64,000 nucleotides of DNA from contig NZ_AP026867.1 in assembly GCF_026000115.1 (NCBI RefSeq), positions 589,501-653,500 of the forward strand, in the 5' to 3' direction. Position 1 is the stretch's first letter. Each line of letters begins with the position of its first letter. Shown in pieces: positions 43,589 to 53,326 of this stretch. The notes below the pieces were generated by a model that worked only from the letters and a program-made list of their open reading frames with translations, did not search any database and was not told where the DNA came from. A program made the translations under genes and the position numbers. This DNA comes from Aureispira anguillae. Its GTDB lineage: Bacteria > Bacteroidota > Bacteroidia > Chitinophagales > Saprospiraceae.

Positions 43589-45271
43589 ATGGAGTTTGGA
43601 ATTTGGGAAATTGTTCAAATTTTAGGATCGCTTGCTTTTTTTATCTACGGGATGAAAATGATGAGCGATGGGATTCAAAGAGCTGCAGGTTCTCAGCTTA
43701 GAAAAATCTTAAGAGGGATGACGAGAAATCGCTTTTTAGGCGTATTTACTGGTTTTCTTGTTACTGCTTTGGTGCAATCTTCTTCTGCAACAACCGTTAT
43801 GACGGTAAGTTTTGTTAATGCGGGTTTGCTTTCTTTGGTAGAATCAGCGGGGGTAATGATGGGGGCTAATATTGGTACAACAATTACAGGTTGGATTGTT
43901 TCTATCTTAGGTTTTAAAGTTAAGCTTGCACATTATTCTATTCCTCTATTTGCCATAGGTGTTCCTATGTTTTTAATTGCCAAAGGCAAAACTAAATATT
44001 GGGGAGAATTTGTGATTGGGTTTGCGATTTTATTTATGGGATTGAGCGCTTTGAAAGGTGCTGTGCCAGATATTAAGCACAATCCTGAGGTATTGGACTT
44101 CTTGCAAAACTTTACAGAATGGGGGATACTTTCTCGTATATTCTTTGTTTTTGTTGGAGCTTTATTGACCGTTGTTGTGCAATCTTCAAGTGCATCTATG
44201 GCGATTACACTAACCATGTGTGCCCAAGGATGGTTGCCTCTTGATGTGGCTGCTGCAATGATTCTTGGAGAGAATGTTGGAACAACAATTACGGCAGAGT
44301 TGGCCTCTATGATTGCCAATACGAATGCAAAACGATCGGCTAGAATTCATTCTTTGTTTAACCTTATAGGGGTTACATGGATGGTGCTTATTTTGCCTTA
44401 CTATCTTCCTGTTTTGACAAGCATGGCTGAAAGTGTTATGCAAGTTGATGCTAGTAAGGCTGGAGATGTGCCATTGATTTTAGCGGCTTTCCACACTACT
44501 TTTAATACCTTAAACGTACTGATTATGTTAGCTTTTGTACCTTGGTTGGTAAAAGTAGCTACAGTATCGGTAAAAGAGGAAGAGGACGAGTCATACGAAC
44601 GATTGAAATTTATCAAAAATCCACCCATTACTCCTGAGTTAAGTACAGAAGCGCTTCAAAAAGAAACGGCTCATTTTGGTGAGGTAGTTAGTCGTATGAA
44701 TGGCTTTTTGAAAACCGTAATCAACTCTATTGATAAAAAAGAAAAGGCAGAAGCAATTAAAAGATTGGCAAAATACGAAGCAATTAGTGATACGATGGAG
44801 ATTGAAATTACAGAGTATATTACCAATCTAATTGATAAAAAAGCTACTCATGAAACATCAACCAAACTGCGTAGTTTTATGAATATTGCGAATGACTTAG
44901 AGCGAATTGGGGACATCTATTACCAAATATCTAAGACATTAGAAGAAAAGAGCAATACAAAAGCTTACTTTTTGCCAGAACAACGAAATGGTCTGAATGA
45001 AATGATTGGAATGATCTCTAATGCATTCAATCAAATGAATGCCAATCTTTCTTCTTCTTCTTATTCTACGGTAGAAAAAGACAGTGCAAGAACGCTAGAA
45101 GATCAAATCAATTCGCTTAGAAATAAACTTAAGGCAAATAACCTAGATCGTTTAGGAGATTCAGATTATAAGGTTGAAGCGGCTATGATTTATAATAATA
45201 TCTTTTCTTCTTTAGAACGTGTTGGTGATCATATCATAAACGTAACAGAATCTATTTTAGGAGAGATTTAA
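43589..45271 (+). CDS. Na+/phosphate cotransporter with C-terminal PhoU-like domain
   Basis: The protein has 560 residues. Two inverted membrane repeats carry the substrate motif QSSSA ('TALVQSSSATTVMTVSFVNA' and 'VVVQSSSASMAITLTMCAQG'). After about residue 335 a helical PhoU-like domain runs to the end ('RSFMNIANDLERIGDIYYQI', 'SSLERVGDHIINVTESIL'). It imports phosphate with sodium across the inner membrane, and the PhoU-like part may regulate this. Terminated by the hairpin at 45303. Confidence 0.94.
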   Translation: MEFGIWEIVQILGSLAFFIYGMKMMSDGIQRAAGSQLRKILRGMTRNRFLGVFTGFLVTALVQSSSATTVMTVSFVNAGLLSLVESAGVMMGANIGTTITGWIVSILGFKVKLAHYSIPLFAIGVPMFLIAKGKTKYWGEFVIGFAILFMGLSALKGAVPDIKHNPEVLDFLQNFTEWGILSRIFFVFVGALLTVVVQSSSASMAITLTMCAQGWLPLDVAAAMILGENVGTTITAELASMIANTNAKRSARIHSLFNLIGVTWMVLILPYYLPVLTSMAESVMQVDASKAGDVPLILAAFHTTFNTLNVLIMLAFVPWLVKVATVSVKEEEDESYERLKFIKNPPITPELSTEALQKETAHFGEVVSRMNGFLKTVINSIDKKEKAEAIKRLAKYEAISDTMEIEITEYITNLIDKKATHETSTKLRSFMNIANDLERIGDIYYQISKTLEEKSNTKAYFLPEQRNGLNEMIGMISNAFNQMNANLSSSSYSTVEKDSARTLEDQINSLRNKLKANNLDRLGDSDYKVEAAMIYNNIFSSLERVGDHIINVTESILGEI

Positions 45272-45302
45272 TACAACCTAAATCAATCGTTAGGTTTAAT
45301 TT

Positions 45303-45367
45303 AATTGGATGGTTTGGGATGGGAAGATTAAAATTTATTTCCTTTACTCAAATCATCCAATTTTTTT
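45303..45367 (+). terminator. Terminator of the phosphate uptake genes
   Basis: A 14-bp stem with one G-T pair (45303-45316 with 45349-45362), a 32-nt loop and a seven-T run. Confidence 0.7.
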
Positions 45368-45573
45368 GAACGATCTTGTTCCTTTTTAAGAATGAGGCGA
45401 GTCCTTAATCCCACAAAATTTTGCAAAATTTAAGGTGAAAGGGGAAGAGAGGATTGCAAGAAAAGCAATGAATAAAAATAGGAAAATGCTGCTTTTTTTA
45501 ATATAAAATATCTTTTTTTGATAAGTAAACTATATTTTTGAAAATAGTTTTTGGGTTTTTATAAAATATTTCA

Positions 45574-45720
45574 TACTTTCGAGCTAACGTTTTAAAACAT
45601 TAGGTGTTCTTCAACAAAAAGAAGCCGAAAAAACAACTAATGTTTTAAAAATTTAATTGATTGATTTTTGGTGATTAAAAGGTTTGTTAAATGAAAATTT
45701 GGCAAACCTTTCTTCTTTTT
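45574..45720 (+). ncRNA. Candidate small RNA between the Na/Pi gene and the next gene
   Basis: TTTG ending at 45553 and TACTTTCG at 45574-45581 are spaced by 20 nt, a near-consensus promoter. Close to the predicted start, a perfect 14-bp inverted repeat pairs 45590-45603 with 45637-45650 and encloses a small TTCTT/AAGAA hairpin. Then a 9-bp stem (45678-45686 with 45703-45711) is followed by a T-rich tail, a plausible terminator. No open frame. Family unknown. Confidence 0.45.
45678..45720 (+). terminator. Probable terminator of the RNA candidate
   Basis: AAAGGTTTG (45678-45686) pairs with CAAACCTTT (45703-45711); the tail ttcttcttttt is T-rich but broken by C. Confidence 0.5.
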
Positions 45721-45734
45721 CGGAGGGTATATGA

Positions 45735-46442
45735 TTACCTTTTTTGCTTTTTTAGTTTGATGCTGCTTCCTTCTTCGTGGATAAATTTGCCATCCGAAAT
45801 AAATTCAACGCCATTCATATAATGATAGGCTGCATTAGGTGCAAAGGCTGTTGTAATAGTAATTTTATTCGCTTTGGGGTTTTTAATTTCAAAGGTTAAC
45901 TCTCTTAAGTCAAATACCATCGTAATAGACTTTATCTCTTTTTTGCCTTCGTACTTATAATATCTAGGAGAGTCGCTATTTTTTAGGCTATCTCGGACTT
46001 CAAGCGAGGCAGACATGGTTAGCTTTTGTCGTTCTTCTAACATCGCTAAAACAGCTTCTCCATCCATCTCAAAACTAGCCGTTTCATCCTCATTCATAAA
46101 GATAGTAGAAATAGTAGTTGGGCTTTGCCCTTTTCCTTTGCCTTGAATAATAATGCGGATGGCTTTTTGGTCGGGATCTTCAATTTCTTCAATGGTATAA
46201 TCGCCCAATTGGTAATCACTAGTCAAGATGACTTTTCCGCTGCCCAATGGCCGCCATTTTCCTTGAGTGACACAGTTGGTCCATTCTTTATTATAGGTAT
46301 AAAAAAAGACACCATCACGTCGAAGATTTAGCTCAATATCTTCTTTGTTTGCCTTGCTGGTATATTGGTAGACACCTGTTTGTGCTCGCATATCTAGCGT
46401 AAAAAAAAGAGAAATAGAAACGAGGATGAGGATTGATTTCAT
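45735..46442 (-). CDS. Secreted protein of unknown function
   Basis: The protein has 235 residues. A signal peptide (MKSILILVSISLFFTLDMRA, cleaved before QTG) precedes a region beginning 'GVYQYTSKANKEDIELNLRR', 'KWRPLGSGKVILTSDY'. The first half has the strand pattern of lipocalin-like or META-like domains; the C-terminal half ends with a Lys-rich tail. I do not recognise a family. Confidence 0.7.
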   Translation of the reverse strand: MKSILILVSISLFFTLDMRAQTGVYQYTSKANKEDIELNLRRDGVFFYTYNKEWTNCVTQGKWRPLGSGKVILTSDYQLGDYTIEEIEDPDQKAIRIIIQGKGKGQSPTTISTIFMNEDETASFEMDGEAVLAMLEERQKLTMSASLEVRDSLKNSDSPRYYKYEGKKEIKSITMVFDLRELTFEIKNPKANKITITTAFAPNAAYHYMNGVEFISDGKFIHEEGSSIKLKKQKR

Positions 46443-46913
46443 ACTTGGTAATTTTGGTAGTGTGAATATTGCTTTTTTGTGGGAACATGCATTCGAATAA
46501 CGATCATCATGGATAGTTTCGTATAGAAAAAAATAGGTAATTTATTCCCTGCGGTTATGAGATTGCTTCGCTTTGTTGTGAACATAATCGAGGTAGCACA
46601 TAAGCCCTAGCAAACTGGGTATGCTTGTGCTAACAGCACAAAAGACTAACCCTAGCAGTTTTAGCTACGCCGTTGAGTACTTAACGAAAAGTATTACAAA
46701 AAGCAGTGTTTTTAGCATATAGAATTATTTGTGATAATCGTTAATGATTAGCAAGCTTTCTAGTCTCATGGGTTCGTATTAATGGGGCTAACCCTAAATT
46801 GGGATGTAGCCTTGTCAGTCCTTATTGTTATTTTTTAGGGGCAAAAATAGCAATGCAACAAACCTACTATGGCTAATTCTAAAACCATTGGATTAATATA
46901 TTTATAACTTAAA
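46443..46913. other. Intergenic gap with a GC-richer repeat-like segment
   Basis: From about 46550 to 46680 the text is GC-richer and uses words such as CCTGCGGTTATGAGATTGCTT (20 of them: CTGCGGTTATGAGATTGCTT), 'cctagca' and 'ctacgcc'. It resembles segments near 936-1095 and 59220-59265 (CCTGCGGTT core on one strand or the other). No gene seen. Confidence 0.4.
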
Positions 46914-48092
46914 TTATGCCAAATTTTGTACATTCTTGCGAATGCTGCTGATATTGATCCATATAAACAAGATACAAAAAAGTAAGCCAACGAACCAAAC
47001 TATTGGATGTAAACTAAAACTTAAATGGTAGCCCTGTTCTGTAATCAGGGAGGAAAGGAGGTATTTGATAGGAACCAATAGCGCAAAAACAGCTACCACC
47101 ACTATGCCAAAGAGTTTTAGTAAATTTTTAGCTAGTATTTTGGCAATTTGCTGATCTTTGTACCCCAGTTGAATTAACAATTGTATATCTTGGCTAGCTT
47201 GCGCAATGAGTACTTGAAAATTTAGAATGAAAACTAACATGGCTAAGCCTACAATAGTCAAACCTATTGCTACCAATAAGAAAACAAGCATAAATAAAGT
47301 GGTTTTGAGTTCACCACCAATTAAACCACCTCTTGATATTTCATAATTTTTTTCTGCTAAGAATTTTTCTAAACCAACGCTATAAGGGTTATCGGTAGAC
47401 GCAATGAGTTGAGTGGGCAATTTAGTTTTGCTGCTTTCGCCAAATTTTTGGTTCGCATAGCGCATAAAGGATTTTGGAACCAAGATGGAATTAACATTTG
47501 GTGTAAAACCACAAACATAACCATCAAAAATTTCTTGTTGTCCATTGCCAGAGACTGCAATCTTAAAGTCAACCAAACTAATGGTATTGGCTGAAAATTT
47601 GGGCAAGCCCTGACTGGGAGCAAAACCAAAGTTATACAGTGCCAGATAATCGCTCGATAAAACAATCGGAATTTTATCACCAGGTTTCCACTGAAACAAA
47701 ACAGAGTCTACATCTAAAAATTCTTGTGGCAGTGCTTGAAAAAAAAGCAAGGTTCTAAACCCCATGGTTTGGCTCGAAAGAGAAACCTTGTAGTCATTGG
47801 ATTCAAAGGCATCAACTTGATTAAAAAAGGGCTGCTGACGAATCTCATTAAATTCTTCTTGTGAAAAAGTCAATGGCTTGCCGTAGTTTTTTTCAAATAG
47901 TTTGTTGATGACCAAAAAATTATTATCCTTGGCTCCTTTGGTCAGTATTTGCACATCTAAATAAACTTGCAGGGCAAACAACAACAAAAACAAACCTATA
48001 AATATCCCTATAGATGCTCCAGTTGTTTGCCAACGGCTTTTATTTTTCCAAAGTACTTTATTAAGCATTCTTTTGCAAATTAGATGATACAA
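46914..48092 (-). CDS. FtsX-like ABC transporter permease
   Basis: The protein has 392 residues. One N-terminal membrane helix (about 24-46), a long periplasmic domain (about 50-270), then three helices (about 275-305, 322-345 and 358-385) form the MacB/FtsX permease topology. The start 'RMLNKVLWKNKSRWQTTGAS' is typical for the cytoplasmic N-terminus. No ATPase lies next to it, so a partner must be encoded elsewhere. It begins 36 bases after the preceding gene on the same strand. Confidence 0.72.
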   Translation of the reverse strand: MYHLICKRMLNKVLWKNKSRWQTTGASIGIFIGLFLLLFALQVYLDVQILTKGAKDNNFLVINKLFEKNYGKPLTFSQEEFNEIRQQPFFNQVDAFESNDYKVSLSSQTMGFRTLLFFQALPQEFLDVDSVLFQWKPGDKIPIVLSSDYLALYNFGFAPSQGLPKFSANTISLVDFKIAVSGNGQQEIFDGYVCGFTPNVNSILVPKSFMRYANQKFGESSKTKLPTQLIASTDNPYSVGLEKFLAEKNYEISRGGLIGGELKTTLFMLVFLLVAIGLTIVGLAMLVFILNFQVLIAQASQDIQLLIQLGYKDQQIAKILAKNLLKLFGIVVVAVFALLVPIKYLLSSLITEQGYHLSFSLHPIVWFVGLLFCILFIWINISSIRKNVQNLA

Positions 48093-48128
48093 TTAGAATC
48101 AAAAGATTACGATAACCTAATGAGTTGG

Positions 48129-48896
48129 TTATAGATATCTACGGCGAATTAATTTTACAAAATCCTTCGCAACAGGTTTCTTTAATTTTTTCATCCATTC
48201 ATATTGCTCGACCAAATTTGACTCGATATAAGTACGAGCTTCCTCAAAATCACCTCCATTATTTAGTGCTTTAATTGCCGTCTGGAATTTGGCAACATCA
48301 CCTCCAAATAATTCATTGATGTATAAGAATTTTTCATTTAATCCCAATGCTTTGTTAAGGTCTTTTAATGGAGCAGCACTCAATTTTTGAGACAAGTCGG
48401 TTGCTGCCTTAAACAAGAACAATTCTTCAAACTCTTCCTTAAAGCTATTGGTTGGTTGAGTAGGCGTTTCTTCTGTAGCAGTGGTGGGCTCAACAACAGG
48501 TTCTACCGATACAACAGGTTCCTGTTTGGGAACTTCCTCTTTGGGCGTTTCTTTTATTACAGTTGCTTCTTCTTTGGCTGGTTTGGTCGCCTCTGGAGTA
48601 GTATTAGTGGTATTAAAAACTAGCTTAGGGCGCTTTTTCTTAGGTGTTTCAACGACAGGCTCAGGTTTAGGAGTGTTATCACTAACTGTTGTCGTTACCG
48701 TTTGCTGAATAGGCTCAACTTCTGGAGCTTCTTTTACTACCGTGTTCCCTTCTTCAAAACAAGCATCGTATAATTCTCTAATGGATGCAAGCAAAGCATC
48801 TCGGTCTACTCTAGAAATGATTTCTTGATTGGCTTCTAAATAAGCATAAAAACGGTTAATCTTGTCTAATTTTTGTTTTATATTTTGCAAGTTCAT
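48129..48896 (-). CDS. Protein with conserved ends and a Pro/Glu/Thr-rich centre, unknown function
   Basis: I place the start at Met7 of the longest frame (MNLQNIKQKLDKINRFYAYL), giving 255 residues. The N-terminal helix pair (about 1-50) and the C-terminal helical domain (about 160-255, 'LFLFKAATDLSQKLSAAPLK' to 'VKLIRRRYL') flank a Pro/Glu/Thr/Val-rich linker that is probably disordered. No signal peptide. Likely co-transcribed with the permease gene. The ends look conserved, but I cannot name the family. Confidence 0.65.
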   Translation of the reverse strand: MNLQNIKQKLDKINRFYAYLEANQEIISRVDRDALLASIRELYDACFEEGNTVVKEAPEVEPIQQTVTTTVSDNTPKPEPVVETPKKKRPKLVFNTTNTTPEATKPAKEEATVIKETPKEEVPKQEPVVSVEPVVEPTTATEETPTQPTNSFKEEFEELFLFKAATDLSQKLSAAPLKDLNKALGLNEKFLYINELFGGDVAKFQTAIKALNNGGDFEEARTYIESNLVEQYEWMKKLKKPVAKDFVKLIRRRYL

Positions 48897-49040
48897 AAAC
48901 GATACAATGGACACTGGTTAGTAATCAAATTTGGTGAAAGATAAGTTTTTTCAATCAAAAACCTAAAATTATCTACTATAAGGTTCTTGAAAATGATTTT
49001 TGTTAGGAAGCAAAGAAAGTGCCGTTTGTAAGGAGGGATA

Positions 49041-49084
49041 GAAAAAACCGCTCAAAAACTTATTTAAATAAGTTTTGAGCGGTT
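49041..49084 (-). terminator. Intrinsic terminator for the leftward cluster
   Basis: A long stem (49046-49060 with 49070-49084, one bulged base) followed on the minus strand by six T. It lies 47 bases past the stop codon of the gene at 49131. Confidence 0.75.
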
Positions 49085-49130
49085 CAAAAATAACAGGTAT
49101 AGCGGTATGCTAATATTGAAAAAGAATGAA

Positions 49131-50453
49131 TTATTTGATCGGTATGTTGTAAGAAATTCCAAGAAACCAACCCAAATGAGCAGTAGGTTTTAGTAAGTTC
49201 TGGTCTTTTAATACAGCAGTAGGATAGGGTTTATCTGTTTCATACTTTTCATCTAATTCATTGATCCCTTGTCCTAAACTTATCCCTGTAGATAAGACAA
49301 AACGCCTTTTTTTGCCTAAAATGAAACTATTGCCAAGATGCCATCTCATGCTGCCTGTTTCTACTTGGGTGCTAATACCCGCACTAATGGCAAAATCAAG
49401 ATCGGAGCACCCACCAAAAGAAACATGAACCAAAGCGCCAATAGAAGGGATTAAACTTTTGTCATCAAAACTGCTATGAATAGTGATGGAGTCGGTCGCT
49501 TGATTGTTTAGTTTATAATCTTTTAAGGTATACGTTTTTGCCCCTGGAAAATGATTAAAAAATAGACTAGGGCTAAAGCTAATCTTGACTCCTTTTATGG
49601 CATATACTAGTGGCAATTTTTCGGGTTGTAGATTTAAACCTTGTTTCGGCTTTGCTTCTAAATCTAACACTAATTCGGAGGCACTTTCAAGTGGAATTGT
49701 TGTAAAAAAACTATAATTCCTAGGATTGCTTACTTGCTCGTAGAGTGTGGTTATATCATTGATTGCTTTTAAACTATTGCTATTGGTCATCAATGCGGTA
49801 TAACTCGTTTCAAGCTTTGCTAGGTCAACTTTGTCTTCCACAGAGGCTCCAGCAGGCAATGGAGGCAAATTGCCATGCGCTATTTTTATGTTGTTAAACG
49901 CCATACTCATATTAGCACCAATATCAGCCTTACTGTAACTTTTACCTAAGTTTTGTTGCATACAGGCATCTCGATCTTTTTCTGCTTGTTGGTGCCCTAC
50001 GTTGCTGTTTAAGATGTCATTAAAGCAAGTTGCACAAGCTAGATATTTTTGGAGCTCTTGAATGGCAGTTGTTAAGTTGTCAATGGGATCTGGATTTACA
50101 CCTTTACGATCTTTGATGCCTTGATGAGCATTGCCTGACACTTTTGAGGCAACAGCAGCATCTGTTTTCATCTTTTCAATATCTAGAATTTCAGGGCGTG
50201 TGGTATGGTATGATTTTAACTGCTTATTGATGCTAATCTCATAGGCATTCCGATTGATGTTTATGATATGTATTTTGACATTTTTCCCTTTTTTGAGACA
50301 ACAAGGCTCGTCTAATTGATCGGAACCTGTCTTAGAAAAGTCCCAAATGATGGTGTTTTTGATGCAGTCTGGGCGATTATCCTTTTGTGCCCAAAGGGAA
50401 CAATTACAGCACAAAATACTAAGCGATAAAAGTAATTTAATGAATGTTTTCAT
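49131..50453 (-). CDS. Exported protein with a C-terminal beta-barrel-like region
   Basis: The protein has 440 residues. A signal peptide (about 1-22, ending CSLWAQ) is followed by a Cys-containing N-terminal domain ('DEPCCLKKGKNVKIHIININ'), a helical middle with 'CATCFNDIL' and 'DACMQQNL', and from about residue 290 alternating amphipathic strands ending 'HLGWFLGISYNIPIK', as in outer-membrane barrels. Function unknown. It is the last gene of a leftward cluster that includes a deiminase-like enzyme, 164 bases after the previous gene. Confidence 0.7.
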   Translation of the reverse strand: MKTFIKLLLSLSILCCNCSLWAQKDNRPDCIKNTIIWDFSKTGSDQLDEPCCLKKGKNVKIHIININRNAYEISINKQLKSYHTTRPEILDIEKMKTDAAVASKVSGNAHQGIKDRKGVNPDPIDNLTTAIQELQKYLACATCFNDILNSNVGHQQAEKDRDACMQQNLGKSYSKADIGANMSMAFNNIKIAHGNLPPLPAGASVEDKVDLAKLETSYTALMTNSNSLKAINDITTLYEQVSNPRNYSFFTTIPLESASELVLDLEAKPKQGLNLQPEKLPLVYAIKGVKISFSPSLFFNHFPGAKTYTLKDYKLNNQATDSITIHSSFDDKSLIPSIGALVHVSFGGCSDLDFAISAGISTQVETGSMRWHLGNSFILGKKRRFVLSTGISLGQGINELDEKYETDKPYPTAVLKDQNLLKPTAHLGWFLGISYNIPIK

Positions 50454-50617
50454 AAGTCTAAAATTAATACGTGTTTACATAAAATTAGGCATGGGAGGGG
50501 CTTGCTGCTCTTGGAGCAGTTTTGAATTCTTTGTTGTAAATAGAAAAGGAAAATAAGAAGCAAAATTTAGATTAGTAACCTATAATTTTGCTTCTATATG
50601 AGTGTATAATAAACTTG

Positions 50618-51178
50618 TTATAGAGTACTGTATTGAACAATAAGATCTTTTTCTCCTGATTCTGAATTAGGGGTGTCTTTTAGTTGTATAAAAATAACTT
50701 GTTCCGTTAAGGAATATAATTGAACATAATCTGCATCATTATTGATTTCTGCTCGAATATCATCAACTCCAATAATTGATAGATAAAGTTTATCTGTAGC
50801 ACCTAATTTTAATGGTTTGATAGTATCTGTTTCGTTCGGATCAGTTCCTTTTTCCTTTATATTAATATTCCCTGCAGTTCCTCTTTGAGGGGTTGGGAGG
50901 CAAGAATAGTACATTTCACCACCATATAATTTACCATATTGATGTTTTTGAGGTACTTGAAATCGAATGGTAGAATCAACTTTAGGTGTAGGTAATAAAG
51001 AAGCATTTTCTTCTACAAAAAGGGAAGAAGAATTAGAAGGTTGATAGAGTTTTAATCCTTTTGCTAAGTCAAATTTAAGGGGTTGGGTACTATTACTACA
51101 GTTAACATATAGATATGTTTTACCTGCATCTTTATTAGAATGGAGTAATACCGTGTTAAAGCATTCTGTTGTTGCCAT
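50618..51178 (-). CDS. Unknown protein, cluster member
   Basis: The protein has 186 residues, no signal peptide and no membrane segment, with a mostly beta pattern: 'NTVLLHSNKDAGKTYLYVNC', 'STIRFQVPQKHQYGKLYGGE', 'DKLYLSIIGVDDIRAEINND', 'EKDLIVQYSTL'. It lies between the deiminase-like gene and the barrel protein on the same strand, 75 bases from the former. No family recognised. Confidence 0.65.
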   Translation of the reverse strand: MATTECFNTVLLHSNKDAGKTYLYVNCSNSTQPLKFDLAKGLKLYQPSNSSSLFVEENASLLPTPKVDSTIRFQVPQKHQYGKLYGGEMYYSCLPTPQRGTAGNINIKEKGTDPNETDTIKPLKLGATDKLYLSIIGVDDIRAEINNDADYVQLYSLTEQVIFIQLKDTPNSESGEKDLIVQYSTL

Positions 51179-51253
51179 AATAATTTATTATTTATGTGTT
51201 TAGTGCTTACTCTATTTTAGGCTTTTCAGCAATCGCCTTATAGTAGAACAATT

Positions 51254-52636
51254 TTATCCTCTTTTAATACAATTGGTAATACAATTTAAGGAACCTCTTC
51301 CGTGAATTAGGGGAATATAATTGTTTTGTAATAAGCAAACTTCAAACCCTAAATCTGTCCAAATTTTCTGATTTTGGTGATCATATTTTGATAAATTAGA
51401 CCAATCGCCATAGCCAACGTCACTTGTTGGTATATCCATCTGTTTAGCAAATGTTGAGCGTTCAGAATAGGGCATAGTATACTCAGAATAATCTGCATTA
51501 GAACCACCATAAGATGGAAGCCAAACTTTTTTAGAGGTTGTTTGCTTATATTTATTTTCTATAATTTCAACCAAACAATTATTATAGGTTGCCCACATCC
51601 AGTTTCTTTCTCTATTTTTATTATCCTCATAAATGAGAACTAAAGGATTCCTGACAATTTTAAATTTTATATTTGGTGTGTTAAGTAATTGATCAATAAT
51701 AGAATTAATAGAGGAACTAATTTGAGAAAACCAATGGTAGAATCGTTTAATTTCAGAGTTATTTATATCCATTGGTAAATCGACTCCTAAAGTAGGTTCA
51801 CCTACTACCAATATGTATTCTCCTTTTTTATTGAATCCAGCTAAGGATATAAACATATCAATGTGAAAGAGGGGTTGCATAGATTGTTTGGAGTTAGGAG
51901 GAATCTTGTTAGTGACGTTATTAAAAATGAATTCTTTTGGAAGATTATCTATTGGAATTCTAGATTTTAAAAATATGGGAGTAATTCCAAACCATGTTTC
52001 ATATGATGTTGTGTAATCTAAGCCGTTTTGATATTGAGAATCTGCTCCCATCAATATAAAACCACTACCAACTAACATGTTTCCTCCTTGAAAAGGGAGT
52101 GGGCTGTCACGAAGAATTAAGTGATCTTCGGAAGGCGAATTGGATCCAAAGTATTTTTTTAAAATAGAATTTAGCGCTACTGTTGAAGAATATAGATAGG
52201 TAGAGCTAGAAACTAAACAAGTGATAGGTGGATGATTAGGTTTAGTATAGATAACAGGATAAAAAAGATCTTGTATCCAGTGGCTAATTTCATGGGAAGG
52301 TTTGGTGATCTCTACGGGATAGATTCTATTGTTATTATAAGGAATTCTTGGAACAATTCCATCCTGATTAAATTCATTCTCATGATAAATGACAATTATT
52401 TTTTCAACGGTATCCATTTTTTGTACAAGTTCCTTGAATATTTCCCAATAGTTATAATTTTTAGTTTTTCCATCTTTAGGGAATACCAAAAGTAATGTTT
52501 TGATTTTACCATGGGCAGAAGAAATTATTTGGGGTTTGCCTGGAGGTAAGCCATATTTCAATGATTTATCTCTTATTCCAAAATCATTGTTTTTATCACT
52601 TCCTTTTAAAAATGGAGGTAATATTTTCAATTCCAT
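51254..52636 (-). CDS. Guanidine-modifying enzyme superfamily protein (peptidylarginine/agmatine deiminase-like)
   Basis: The protein has 460 residues and no signal peptide. The order of motifs fits the family: 'SHWIQDLFYP' (Asp123, compare W-x-R-D of agmatine deiminase), 'LPFQGGNMLVG' (Gly184-Asn186), 'PLFHIDMFISLAGF' (His258 and Asp260) and the C-terminal 'GRGSLNCITNCIKRG' with the likely catalytic Cys452. These enzymes deiminate or transfer amidino groups from free or peptidyl arginine and related guanidines. The Arg-to-Gln change in the W-x-Q-D motif and the low overall likeness suggest an unusual substrate. It begins 20 bases after the upstream gene. Confidence 0.68.
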   Translation of the reverse strand: MELKILPPFLKGSDKNNDFGIRDKSLKYGLPPGKPQIISSAHGKIKTLLLVFPKDGKTKNYNYWEIFKELVQKMDTVEKIIVIYHENEFNQDGIVPRIPYNNNRIYPVEITKPSHEISHWIQDLFYPVIYTKPNHPPITCLVSSSTYLYSSTVALNSILKKYFGSNSPSEDHLILRDSPLPFQGGNMLVGSGFILMGADSQYQNGLDYTTSYETWFGITPIFLKSRIPIDNLPKEFIFNNVTNKIPPNSKQSMQPLFHIDMFISLAGFNKKGEYILVVGEPTLGVDLPMDINNSEIKRFYHWFSQISSSINSIIDQLLNTPNIKFKIVRNPLVLIYEDNKNRERNWMWATYNNCLVEIIENKYKQTTSKKVWLPSYGGSNADYSEYTMPYSERSTFAKQMDIPTSDVGYGDWSNLSKYDHQNQKIWTDLGFEVCLLQNNYIPLIHGRGSLNCITNCIKRG

Positions 52637-52656
52637 AATGTGTATTTTTTAAGGGG

Positions 52657-53214
52657 TTAAAACAACTCATGCATGCTTAATTTTAATTGAATAACATCAT
52701 TGGACAAAGCAATAGAAAGCGGATGATGAGTGGTTGGTAAATCAATCGTTTGGTTTAGGATTATACAATGGGGAGATTGGAGCTTTTTGAATATTTTTTG
52801 AGCTTGATGAATAATTTGTTGACTTTCGAATGGGAATGTTGAAGGCATTGAATCTTTGGTTTGAAACGCTTTGCTTATTTCTTGTAAAACGGATGAAAGC
52901 TTAGGCGACTCATCGTTTAATTCAACTAGAAAAAATAGAAAATGCAATTTTTCTTTAGGTACTTGAGCGAAAGGATAATTCAATCGAAATTTTTTTAGAA
53001 TCCTTTCATTGTTTTTTTCAATAAAAGTAATATATTTTGAAATAGAATTTTTAGTGTTCGGAACAATAAGCAACTGATTGTTACTTGTGTCAAAGGCAAT
53101 GGTTAGCAAAAAAAGCATTGAAGCAGGATTGTAAAAGTGCGGAAAATTGGAAGCGATCTTTTGCTTTAACCGCAATTCATTAACCCTAATTTGATATAAG
53201 TATTTTTTTTGCAT
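52657..53214 (-). CDS. Unknown protein, first gene of the deiminase-like cluster
   Basis: The protein has 185 residues and no signal peptide; it begins 'MQKKYLYQIRVNELRLKQKI' and ends 'SIALSNDVIQLKLSMHELF'. Mixed alpha and beta pattern. It directly precedes the deiminase-like gene and is likely co-transcribed with it. No family recognised. Confidence 0.65.
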   Translation of the reverse strand: MQKKYLYQIRVNELRLKQKIASNFPHFYNPASMLFLLTIAFDTSNNQLLIVPNTKNSISKYITFIEKNNERILKKFRLNYPFAQVPKEKLHFLFFLVELNDESPKLSSVLQEISKAFQTKDSMPSTFPFESQQIIHQAQKIFKKLQSPHCIILNQTIDLPTTHHPLSIALSNDVIQLKLSMHELF

Positions 53215-53326
53215 ATTGATACAAGGTTTATAACTTCTGTTCTTAATTCAAAGGTAATTGAGATAGAAGAAGATAGAAAACCAACTTTTTAAAAAATGTA
53301 AATTCCCATTTTTACAAGGCTTAGAG

